The notes: generated by a model not told the origin, from the sequence alone. Shown: positions 1-9,265, counted from the stretch's first letter. The stretch: DNA of 15,798 nucleotides from an uncultured Collinsella sp. (GCA_900554595.1 USHZ01000024.1:1-15798); one strand, 5' to 3'. A program made the numbers and translations.

Positions 1-147
1 TATCGCTCGATGTATTACATGTGCACCTTCGACACGGTCAATATGCTCGGCTGGTTTGTGCGCGCAGTGCTCATCGTAGCGTTTCTGCCCGTTGGACTGG
101 GTGTGGCGCGTACGCTCACCGACCCTCGCTGGCGCCACACCAGCTAA
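1..147 (+). CDS. C-terminal fragment of an unidentified membrane protein
   Basis: Frame 1 is open from the first base to a TAA at 145-147 and gives 48 residues. It begins before the window. The fragment has a hydrophobic stretch, roughly LGWFVRAVLIVAFLPVGLGV, that would make one transmembrane helix, followed by a short polar tail rich in Arg and Thr that ends in RWRHTS. The positively charged tail suggests that the C terminus lies on the cytoplasmic side. I do not recognise the family from this piece, and the upstream neighbours are not visible. A hairpin begins directly after its stop codon. That it is real coding sequence is inferred from the open frame, the plausible membrane helix and the absence of any better frame. 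Confidence 0.55.
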   Translation, partial: YRSMYYMCTFDTVNMLGWFVRAVLIVAFLPVGLGVARTLTDPRWRHTS

Positions 148-180
148 TTGGTGCAAGGGGAACAGGTTACTTTGCACCAA
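148..180. repeat. Palindromic element 1: hairpin with 9-bp perfect arms
   Basis: The arms TTGGTGCAA (148-156) and TTGCACCAA (172-180) are perfect inverted repeats around a 15-nt loop. The stem starts at the base after the preceding stop codon. There is no T-run afterwards, so it is a poor intrinsic terminator. The loop (GGGGAACAGGTTACT) together with the right arm resembles, from memory only, a REP-like motif seen scattered in several bacterial genomes. I could not check copy number. Confidence 0.5.
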
Positions 181-183
181 ATG

Positions 184-250
184 AGTTGCGGTGAAATAGG
201 GACTGAATTGCTGCTTAAAGGGTCAAAACAGTCCGTATTCCACCGCAACT
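184..250. repeat. Palindromic element 2: long imperfect inverted repeat, REP/MITE-like
   Basis: The left arm 184-205 (begins AGTTGCGGTG, ends GGGACTG) and the right arm 229-250 (begins CAGTCCG, ends CACCGCAACT) are complementary at 20 of 22 positions, around a 23-nt loop. It lies 3 nt after the first palindrome. Its size, symmetry and intergenic position are those of a repetitive extragenic palindrome or a small non-autonomous element. No coding capacity and no clear target-site duplication were seen. Whether it is dispersed in the genome cannot be known from one window. Confidence 0.55.
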
Positions 251-366
251 TATGGGGTCGGGGGATTATTGGTGCCCTGCATCTTCATAAACTCAACGCT
301 TACGAAGCACGCGCTTTTCGTGCTAGGCTGGTTCCACCACATAAGTAGTCGCAGACGCACGTACCA

Positions 367-416
367 CGGGCGGGCGAGATGAAGTCCCAACAGCTCCATC
401 TCGCCCGCCCGTTTTT
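367..416 (+). terminator. Strong intrinsic terminator or attenuator just upstream of the DUF2798 gene
   Basis: A perfect 15-bp GC-rich stem (arms 367-381 and 397-411, core CGGGCGGGCGAGATG) with a 15-nt loop is followed by TTTTT at 412-416. This is a textbook Rho-independent terminator on the plus strand. It lies about 220 nt after the preceding gene but only about 40 nt before the next start codon. It therefore either ends the upstream transcript late or acts as an attenuator in the leader of the downstream gene. The stretch 251-366 between the repeats and this hairpin holds only a small 6-bp hairpin (306-324), and no gene was seen there. Confidence 0.75.
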
Positions 417-457
417 GTTGTGCGCCGCGGCGCAACACAGAAAGGACCATGCCCTTT

Positions 458-1006
458 ATGCCTATCAACAAACGAGAGAGCCTGCTGTTCACCTTTATCA
501 TGTGCTTTTGCATGGTGCTCTGGATGAGCATCTACAACGTTGCCCTGCAGCATGGGGCCATCAACGGCGAGGTTGTTGCCGCCGCGTGGCTCGGCTTCCC
601 CGTTGCCTACATATTTGCCATGTGCTGCGACTGGTTTGTTGTCAGCCCCCTTGCCAAGGGTTTCGCCTTTAAATTCCTGGTCACGCCGGGCAAGAGCTCG
701 CCGCTTGCCATGACGCTCGCCGTCAGCTCCTGCATGGTCGTTCCCATGGTCATCATCATGTCGCTGTACGGTGCCTGTGAGGGTCTGACGCACATGCCCG
801 GCGGCATCCTTGCGAACCTGTATTCCGTGCCCGCGATCTGGATGATCAACATCCCGCATAATTTTGTGATGGCGCTGCCGTGGAACCTTTTGGTAGCCGG
901 TCCGATTTCCCGCTTCGTCTTCCGTCGCGCCTTCCCTGTGGGGACGGTTTTCGAGGAGGAGCATGCCGAGCTCTTGGAGCAGGCTATGGCTCCTGAGTGC
1001 GAGTAG
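458..1006 (+). CDS. DUF2798-type four-helix membrane protein (two tandem units)
   Basis: The protein of about 182 residues is hydrophobic, with four predicted membrane helices arranged as two similar pairs. Unit 1 (about residues 1-75) begins MPINKRES and continues with a LLFTFIMCFCMVLWMSIYN helix. Unit 2 (about 85-165) begins with an MTLAVSSCMVVPMVIIMSLYG helix. Each pair ends in a Pro-containing second helix followed by basic residues (SPLAKGF and GPISRFVFRR). This is the layout of the DUF2798 family, whose function is unknown. The C-terminal tail is acidic (FEEEHAELLEQAMAPECE). Two in-frame ATGs compete, at 449 and 458. AAAGGA at 441-446 is only 2 nt from the first but 11 nt from the second, and the family commonly begins MPxNK, so 458 is preferred. 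It appears to be a single-gene unit between two terminators. No ligand or partner can be proposed. Confidence 0.8.
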   Translation: MPINKRESLLFTFIMCFCMVLWMSIYNVALQHGAINGEVVAAAWLGFPVAYIFAMCCDWFVVSPLAKGFAFKFLVTPGKSSPLAMTLAVSSCMVVPMVIIMSLYGACEGLTHMPGGILANLYSVPAIWMINIPHNFVMALPWNLLVAGPISRFVFRRAFPVGTVFEEEHAELLEQAMAPECE

Positions 1007-1008
1007 CT

Positions 1009-1060
1009 CGCTTAGGGATCTGCTGAGCGCGGGCGACTTGCTTGGTTGGAGCCCTAAGCG
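1009..1060. repeat. 9-bp perfect inverted repeat after the DUF2798 gene
   Basis: CGCTTAGGG (1009-1017) and CCCTAAGCG (1052-1060) are perfect complements separated by 34 nt. They begin 3 nt after the preceding stop codon. No T-run follows. It could be a stabilising 3' stem of the upstream mRNA or a chance repeat. The remaining stretch, 1061-1172, shows no gene and no further clear signal. Confidence 0.35.
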
Positions 1061-1172
1061 TGGATAGCTCTCTCGGCGACATCGCGGGCGTGAGCGGTGC
1101 GCATGACCGGAGGGCCCGTGCTGCTCCGTTGCCCGACGTGCTAGCGCGCAGAACAATCTGTTGGTGCATTCG

Positions 1173-1205
1173 GCGGCTGCTGAAGCGTTTCGGCAGCCGC
1201 TTTTT
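1173..1205 (+). terminator. Intrinsic terminator after the DUF2798 gene
   Basis: The arms GCGGCTGCTGAA (1173-1184) and TTCGGCAGCCGC (1189-1200) form a 12-bp stem with one T-G wobble and a 4-nt loop, followed directly by TTTTT (1201-1205). It sits 167 nt past the upstream stop and 13 nt before the palindromic operator, so it separates the DUF2798 transcript from the activase-tetR unit. Confidence 0.8.
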
Positions 1206-1217
1206 ATACGGAGTTTA

Positions 1218-1238
1218 AATACAACAGTCTGTTGTATT
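1218..1238. promoter_or_regulatory. 21-bp perfect palindrome, candidate TetR-family operator
   Basis: The arms AATACAACA (1218-1226) and TGTTGTATT (1230-1238) are exact inverted complements around the 3-nt centre GTC. Length and symmetry fit a homodimeric TetR-type regulator. The site lies 49 nt upstream of the large activase gene, and a TetR gene is the last member of the same unit. A -10-like TATATC follows at 1250-1255, so the palindrome would cover the -35 region, which suits repression. No convincing -35 hexamer is visible. Binding by the local regulator is an inference. Confidence 0.65.
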
Positions 1239-1287
1239 ACGTAGAGTGGTATATCTCTAGCGGGAAAAATGCGAGAGACGGAGCATT

Positions 1288-4200
1288 ATGGCGTTGCTAG
1301 TAGGACTGGACGTAGGGTCGACGACGACCAAAGTTTACGCGATGCACGAGGATATGACCGAGGCGTGGTGGGGATATCGCCGCCACGGGGCGTGTCAGAC
1401 AGCGAGCGTGCGCGCCATGCTCGGCGAGCTCGCCGAGCGCTTTCCCCATGAGTCGCTGCGCGTTGCGGTGACCGGCTCGGGTGCGCGCGATATCGCGACC
1501 GCGCTGGGCGCCTCGTACGTTCAGGAGGTGGTCGCCAACGCGCTCGCGATCAGCAGGTTCTATCCGCAGACGCGCTGCGCCATCGAGCTGGGCGGCCAAG
1601 ACGCCAAGATGATCTTCTTCCGCACCAACGATAAGGGAGACATCGAGGTTGCCGACATGCGCATGAACGGCTCGTGCGCAGGCGGTACCGGTGCATTTAT
1701 CGACGAGATGGCAAAGCTCATGGGGGTCGGCACCGAATCGGGCGAGTTCGAGCAGCTCGCAAGCCGGGGAACGACCGTCCACGAGGTCTCGGGCCGCTGC
1801 GGCGTGTACGCAAAGACCGATATCCAGCCGCTGCTCAACGAGGGCATTCCTGCCACCGACCTGGCGCTTTCGGCGCTTCACGCGGTCGCCCGCCAAACGA
1901 TCGGCGGTCTGGCCCAGGGTATCGACATCGAGCCGCCGGTAATCTTCGAGGGCGGTACGCTCGCCTACAACCCCACACTGGTCCGCGTGTTCCGGGAGCA
2001 ACTGAATCTATCGGACGATCAGGTTATCGTCCCGCGCGATCCGCAGATCATGGTCGCGCGCGGTGCCGCCCTGTCGCTGACCGACATGTTCGCATCGTCC
2101 CAACCGATCGACCTTCCCGACGCTTTTGTCCGGCTGGATAAGCTCGAGACGGTCGCGCCCGCAAGCGGGGAGGGACGTCTTGCCCAGCCCTTTTTTGCCA
2201 CACCTGCCGAGCAGGCGGATTTTACGGCACGCCATGGCAAAGAGACGCCGGCAAAGGGTCCGGATGCGTATGCGCCCGGAGAGACGGTGCGTGTGGCGCT
2301 CGGTATCGATTCGGGGAGCACGACGACCAAGTTCGCCCTGGTCGATGAGGCGGGTGAGCTTGTCGATTCGTTCTACGCGTCTAATAACGGCAGACCGCTC
2401 GACGTCGCCCAACAGGGTCTTGTCAGCTTGAAGAACCGCTGGGAGACAGCGGGAGTCACGCTTGCGATCGATGCCGTGGGCACCACGGGATACGGCGAGG
2501 AGCTTTTCGCGCGCGCGTTCCACGCCGACTACCATACGGTCGAGACGGTCGCGCACGCCCGCGCCGCGTGCGCATGCGTTCCCGATGCGACCTTCGTGCT
2601 CGACATCGGCGGACAGGATATGAAGGCCATCTGGCTCAACCACGGCGTGCTGACCGATATCGTCGTCAACGAGGCGTGCTCTGCGGGCTGCGGCTCGTTC
2701 CTCGAGGGTTTTGCCAAAAACCTCGGAATAGCCGTTGAGGATATCGCGACCGAGGCATTTTCGTCCAAAGCCCCCGCCGTTCTCGGCAGCCGCTGCACGG
2801 TGTTCATGAACAGCAGCGTCGTTTCCGAGCAGCGGCGCGGTAAGGGTCCGGGCGACATCATGGCCGGTCTCTGCCGTTCGATTATCGAGAACGTGTTCAC
2901 CAAGGTCATTCGCGTTTCAAATCTCAACCGTCTGGGCGACAAAGTCGTCGTCCAGGGCGGCACGTTCCGAAACGACGCGGTGCTGCGCGCATTCGAGCAG
3001 TATCTGGGCAAACCCGTCACGCGTGCGCCCCACCCGGGGCTGATGGGCGCTATCGGTATCGCCCTGCTCGCGCGCGAGGAATGCCGCAAGGGCGACGCCG
3101 GCACGTCGTTTATCGGGCTCGATGCCGTGGAGCGCTTCGAGCATCGCGAGTTCGGCGGCGTTACCTGCCGTCGGTGCAACAACCGCTGCCAGCGCGCGGT
3201 CGTGGCATTTGGCGACGGCTCGCTTTACGTCACGGGCAATCGCTGCCCGCGCGGCGGCGCCATCTCATGGGATGAGCTCGTGCGCGAGGTTCCCGCGGCG
3301 GAGGAGCTGCGTCCGCAGGGTGCTTGCGAGGCACAGGCACCCGGCACGGGGCGCGACCGGACCGCGGCTGCCCCCAATCTCTTTGTCGACCGCGAGAAGC
3401 TGCTGTTCGAGTCGTACCCCACGGTTCCCGTCTGCGGGGGGCGCGATGTCACGATCGGCATTCCCCGTGTGCTCGAGTTCTGGGACACCATGCCGTTCTG
3501 GTCGACGTTCTTCAGCACGCTCGGCTTTAAGGTGCGCGTCTCGGGACGCAGCACCAAGGCGATGTACGAGCGCGGTCTGGCGCACGTCACATCCGACACC
3601 GTGTGCTTCCCGGCCAAGCTCGTCCACGGGCACATCCGCAATCTCGTCGACGCCGGCGTCGACCGCATCTTCATGCCCATCATCACGACGGTGCCCACCG
3701 AAAACACCGCCTCTACCAGCGAGTGGATGTGCGCCGTCGTAAAGGGATACCCCTACGTGATGCGCAATTCCGATAACCCGGAGGAGCGTTTCGGCGTTCC
3801 GTTCGATACGCCGCTGTTCCACTGGTACGACGAGGGCGACCGAAACCGCCAGCTCAAGGCGTGGTGCAAGGAGACCTTCGATATCGATGCCGACCTGGTT
3901 GCCAAGGCGACCGAGCAGGCGGACCGCGCGCAGGAGACGTTTGAGAACCAGCTGCAGCTGCGCGGCAGGCAGGTGCTCGAGAACGTGCGCGAGGACGGCG
4001 GCTACGCGGTGGTGATCGCTTCGCGCCCGTACCACAACGACCCGCTGGTCAACCACGGGCTGCCCAAGCTCTTCTCTGAGCGCGGCATCCCCGTGCTGAC
4101 GCCCGATGCGGTGCCGGGGGTCTGCAACGTCGATCTTTCCAACAGCCGCATCGACATCGTGAACAACTACCATGCGCGCATGCTGTCGTGCGCGGTCATC

Positions 4201-5727
4201 GTCGCATCGACGCCCGAGCTCGAGCTCGTGCAGATGGGCAGCTTCGGCTGCGGCCACGATGCGTATCTCACCGACGAGATCGCGCGCATGATGGGCGAGA
4301 TGGGCTCCAAGGTTCCGATGATGATCAAGCTCGATGAGAGCGACGTCGCCGGTCCCATGGGCATTCGCGTGCGTTCTTTTATCGAGTCGGTCAACCGTCG
4401 TCGCGCGGAGGAGCGTGCCGAGGGCGCCCGGGTGCACGCGGTCCATCCGCTCGACGACCCGTATAAGGTCAAGTACACCAAGCGCGACCGGCACGACAAG
4501 ATCGCGCTGGTCCCCAACACCTCCCATGCGTTCTGCAGGCTCATGACCGCGGCGATGCGCAATCAGGGCGTGCGCGCCGAGGCCCTTGATATCGGGCGCG
4601 AGGATGCCATCCGCCTGGGCAAACGCTATGTGCACAACGACATCTGCTTCCCCGCGCAAATCGTGATCGGCGAGGCGCTCGCGGCACTCAAGAGCGGTAA
4701 GTACGACCCGCACGACGTCGCCGTGGTGACTGGCAAGTATATCGGCGACTGCCGCCTGACGCACTACATGCCCCTGCTGCGCCGCGCGCTCGACGACGCG
4801 GGATACGACTATGTCCCGGTGCTCACCAACGACGACGTCGATGCCCACAATGCGCATCCGGGCTTCAAGCTCGGCCTTGGCCCGAGCATCCAGATCGCCT
4901 ACGGTCTTCCCATGATCGATGCCCTCGAGGCCATGCTTAGGCGCATCCGTCCCTATGAGCTCGAGAAGGGCGCGGCGGACGCTGCGTTCGACCGCGCGCT
5001 CGATGAGGTTATCGAGGGCATGGAGCGCTCGGGGCTGAGAGGCCAGGCGACGGGCTTCAAACGCGCGCTTGCGATCATGGACGCCGTTCCGTACGACCGC
5101 TCGAACCCGCATCCGACCGTTCTCATCGTGGGCGAGTACCTGCTCAATTTCCATCTCGGCGCCAACCACGAGATCGAGCGCTACCTCGAGGACAACGGGC
5201 TCGAGGTCATCGAGGCGCGCATGACCGACGTGATCCGCAAGACCTATTTCTACAAGCATGCGCAGTCGCGCGAGTTCCACGTCGACCTGTCGCTGCCCGA
5301 AAAGGCCTGGTACGCCACGGCGGACAACCTGTTCGAGCTCGCGCACGACCGTTGCGACCGCCTGGGCGCGGCGAGCCCGCTCTACGAGCCGCCGACGCGC
5401 ATGCCCGAGCTCGTGCGCGCGAGCGATAAGATCCTGCACCATACGTTCGATGCGGGCGAGGGCGTGCTGATTCCGGCGGAGATCCTCGAGCACGCCAAGC
5501 GCGGCTGCCGCAACTTCGTGATCCTGCAGCCGTTCGGGTGTCTGCCCAACCATGTCGTGGGGCGCGGGCTCATCCATGCGCTCAAGGAGCAGTATCCCAC
5601 GGCGCAGTTCCTGCCGCTCGACTACGATCCCGACGTGAGCTTCGCCAACGTGGAGAACCGTCTTCAGATGCTCATCATGAACGCCAAGGCGCAGGGGTGC
5701 GGTGAGGCGCATGGCGAGACCGCGTAA
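1288..5727 (+). CDS. Giant 2-hydroxyacyl-CoA dehydratase activase-type protein with fused reductase-like C-terminal halves
   Basis: This 1479-residue protein is an ATP-dependent low-potential electron-transfer enzyme of the HgdC/BadF activase family. The exact substrate is unknown. Domain 1 (about 4-260) and domain 2 (about 336-600) are ASKHA ATPase units. Each has a phosphate loop (GLDVGSTTTK with D9; GIDSGSTTTK with D341), a GGQD motif and a cysteine pair: C130 (SCAGGTG) and C171 (GRCGVYAK) in the first, C464 (ACSAGCG) and C503 (SRCTVFMN) in the second. In HgdC such a pair from each of two subunits holds one [4Fe-4S] cluster. Residues 627-653 carry CxxCxxxC plus a later CP. From about 721 comes a DUF2229-like half with C773 (VCFPAK), C815 (MCAVVKGYP) and C988 (FGCGHD). 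A second half from about 1070 has C1120 (ICFPAQ), C1155 (GDCRLTHY) and C1418 (FGCLPNH). The whole is soluble. The ATG is supported by GGAG at 1280-1283. It is the first gene of a unit with the overlapping tetR. No separate dehydratase subunit genes are near. Family assignment is firm; electron acceptor and donor are not known. Confidence 0.9.
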   Translation: MALLVGLDVGSTTTKVYAMHEDMTEAWWGYRRHGACQTASVRAMLGELAERFPHESLRVAVTGSGARDIATALGASYVQEVVANALAISRFYPQTRCAIELGGQDAKMIFFRTNDKGDIEVADMRMNGSCAGGTGAFIDEMAKLMGVGTESGEFEQLASRGTTVHEVSGRCGVYAKTDIQPLLNEGIPATDLALSALHAVARQTIGGLAQGIDIEPPVIFEGGTLAYNPTLVRVFREQLNLSDDQVIVPRDPQIMVARGAALSLTDMFASSQPIDLPDAFVRLDKLETVAPASGEGRLAQPFFATPAEQADFTARHGKETPAKGPDAYAPGETVRVALGIDSGSTTTKFALVDEAGELVDSFYASNNGRPLDVAQQGLVSLKNRWETAGVTLAIDAVGTTGYGEELFARAFHADYHTVETVAHARAACACVPDATFVLDIGGQDMKAIWLNHGVLTDIVVNEACSAGCGSFLEGFAKNLGIAVEDIATEAFSSKAPAVLGSRCTVFMNSSVVSEQRRGKGPGDIMAGLCRSIIENVFTKVIRVSNLNRLGDKVVVQGGTFRNDAVLRAFEQYLGKPVTRAPHPGLMGAIGIALLAREECRKGDAGTSFIGLDAVERFEHREFGGVTCRRCNNRCQRAVVAFGDGSLYVTGNRCPRGGAISWDELVREVPAAEELRPQGACEAQAPGTGRDRTAAAPNLFVDREKLLFESYPTVPVCGGRDVTIGIPRVLEFWDTMPFWSTFFSTLGFKVRVSGRSTKAMYERGLAHVTSDTVCFPAKLVHGHIRNLVDAGVDRIFMPIITTVPTENTASTSEWMCAVVKGYPYVMRNSDNPEERFGVPFDTPLFHWYDEGDRNRQLKAWCKETFDIDADLVAKATEQADRAQETFENQLQLRGRQVLENVREDGGYAVVIASRPYHNDPLVNHGLPKLFSERGIPVLTPDAVPGVCNVDLSNSRIDIVNNYHARMLSCAVIVASTPELELVQMGSFGCGHDAYLTDEIARMMGEMGSKVPMMIKLDESDVAGPMGIRVRSFIESVNRRRAEERAEGARVHAVHPLDDPYKVKYTKRDRHDKIALVPNTSHAFCRLMTAAMRNQGVRAEALDIGREDAIRLGKRYVHNDICFPAQIVIGEALAALKSGKYDPHDVAVVTGKYIGDCRLTHYMPLLRRALDDAGYDYVPVLTNDDVDAHNAHPGFKLGLGPSIQIAYGLPMIDALEAMLRRIRPYELEKGAADAAFDRALDEVIEGMERSGLRGQATGFKRALAIMDAVPYDRSNPHPTVLIVGEYLLNFHLGANHEIERYLEDNGLEVIEARMTDVIRKTYFYKHAQSREFHVDLSLPEKAWYATADNLFELAHDRCDRLGAASPLYEPPTRMPELVRASDKILHHTFDAGEGVLIPAEILEHAKRGCRNFVILQPFGCLPNHVVGRGLIHALKEQYPTAQFLPLDYDPDVSFANVENRLQMLIMNAKAQGCGEAHGETA

Positions 5728-6400
5728 GGACGCCGATGCGCCCGATGCACGCACCCGTATCATCGAGGCGTTTTGGGAGCTCATCGAGAACAACAGCATC
5801 TTCGAGCTGTCGGTTGGCGAGGTGACCCGCGCCGCCCAGTGCAATCGCGGAACGTTTTACTACTATTTTCACGATTTCGATGAACTCGTCGCCATCGCCA
5901 TAGCCCAGCTGCTGCAGGATAACGAGCTCATCACCGATGCCCTCTGGCATTTTTCGAGCGAGGGCGACCTTTCGGCGTTCGACCGGCGCGACGTCCGCTG
6001 CCTGCTGCGGCGCATCGTCATCACCATGAGGGCGGGTGCCGCCGAGCAGGTCGAGCAGGGCATCCATACGATCATCATCGACCGCGTGAGAGAGATCGTC
6101 CACCCCGACGGAGAAGAGCTCAAGGCAGATTCGAGCTTTGCGGTGGGCTTTCTGGTCTCGGGCATCATGGGCTTTGTGATGGCGGTCGGCTTTGCCCGGG
6201 AGGGCGGCGAGGAGATAGACCTCGAGCAGCTGGGGGACAGCGCGTGCGCGTACCTGAGGGCGGTCGCCATGCAGACGGTTGAAACGGTCGCGCAAGTCGA
6301 GGGCGTCGATACATCCGAGCTGCTCGAACGCGTCTCCAAGGAGGCCGATGCCTATCGCGCATCGCGTGCGACGAGTCCCGACGTGGTGAAAGACGTCTAG
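5711..6400 (+). CDS. TetR/AcrR-family transcriptional regulator
   Basis: The 229-residue protein begins MARPRKDADAPDARTRI, then has a helix-turn-helix at about residues 34-53 (LSVGEVTRAAQCNRGTFYYY) followed by FHDFDEL. This is the standard TetR N-terminal domain, in which the Tyr/Phe-rich end of the recognition helix is a hallmark. Residues about 65-229 form a mostly helical, acidic ligand-binding and dimerisation domain with a hydrophobic segment near 140-160 (VGFLVSGIMGFVMAVGF). The ligand cannot be predicted. The chosen ATG at 5711 has GAGG 3 nt upstream and overlaps the activase stop by 17 nt. An in-frame GTG at 5702 with AGGGG upstream is a real alternative. The overlap implies translational coupling. 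The palindrome at 1218-1238 is its likely target, giving autoregulation of the two-gene unit. Repressor or activator behaviour cannot be read from sequence. Confidence 0.88.
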   Translation: MARPRKDADAPDARTRIIEAFWELIENNSIFELSVGEVTRAAQCNRGTFYYYFHDFDELVAIAIAQLLQDNELITDALWHFSSEGDLSAFDRRDVRCLLRRIVITMRAGAAEQVEQGIHTIIIDRVREIVHPDGEELKADSSFAVGFLVSGIMGFVMAVGFAREGGEEIDLEQLGDSACAYLRAVAMQTVETVAQVEGVDTSELLERVSKEADAYRASRATSPDVVKDV

Positions 6401-6425
6401 GGTTTCTCTTGCGGGGCGCCCGTCG

Positions 6426-6453
6426 CGCATCGCGCGGTGAGTCCCGCGATGCG
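6426..6453 (+). terminator. GC-rich hairpin after tetR, weak terminator candidate
   Basis: CGCATCGCG (6426-6434) and CGCGATGCG (6445-6453) form a perfect 9-bp stem with a 10-nt loop, starting 26 nt after the tetR stop. There is no U-run (GTCATAACC follows), so termination would have to be weak or factor-assisted. It may simply protect the mRNA 3' end. Confidence 0.4.
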
Positions 6454-6485
6454 GTCATAACCTGCATTCATGTGAGCCGGGTTTA

Positions 6486-6515
6486 TAGATATTCCTCCAG
6501 CTGTTAACATATACT
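6486..6515 (+). promoter_or_regulatory. Putative sigma-A-type promoter of clpC
   Basis: TAGATA (6486-6491, 4 of 6 to TTGACA) and TATACT (6510-6515, 5 of 6 to TATAAT) are separated by 18 nt. Transcription would start near 6522, giving a leader of about 75 nt before the clpC ATG. The surrounding sequence is locally AT-rich compared with the flanking genes. No convincing CtsR, HspR or ClgR site was found. Confidence 0.5.
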
Positions 6516-6533
6516 CCATATGGGTAAAGAGAC

Positions 6534-6561
6534 CAAAGCGCTGCCGCGGGGCGGCGCTTTG
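6534..6561 (+). promoter_or_regulatory. Leader hairpin in the clpC 5' UTR
   Basis: CAAAGCGC (6534-6541) pairs with GCGCTTTG (6554-6561). Four more inner pairs (one T-G) extend it to about 12 bp with a GCGG tetraloop. It lies between the predicted transcription start and the ribosome binding site, ending about 24 nt before AAGAGG (6585-6590). No T-run follows, so it is not a terminator. It may stabilise the message or act as a temperature- or protein-sensitive element, but nothing in the sequence decides this. Confidence 0.45.
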
Positions 6562-6597
6562 CGTTTGAAAAAACTAGCTCGTCTAAGAGGAACTAGC

Positions 6598-9240
<2,643 letters not shown>

Positions 9241-9265
9241 GGCGTAACAAAACCTTGTGTCCACG

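Noticed and set aside
148..348. 66-codon plus-strand frame over the palindromic repeats
   Set aside because: It starts inside the first hairpin arm, has no Shine-Dalgarno, and runs through both palindromes.
3265..5844. Long open frame of 859 codons on the minus strand opposite the activase gene
   Set aside because: It mirrors the high-GC coding frame on the plus strand, has Arg/His/Val-rich composition with no recognisable domain, and lacks a ribosome site. It is a GC-driven shadow.
6521..6540. Possible CtsR box near the clpC start (GGTAAAG...GACCAAAG)
   Set aside because: It matches the GGTCAAA direct-repeat consensus only partly and with the wrong spacing, and part of it belongs to the leader hairpin.
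6520..6597. In-frame upstream ATG that would lengthen ClpC by 26 residues
   Set aside because: No ribosome site precedes it, it lies at the predicted transcription start, and the added residues are encoded by the leader hairpin. The 6598 start has AAGAGG and the family N terminus.
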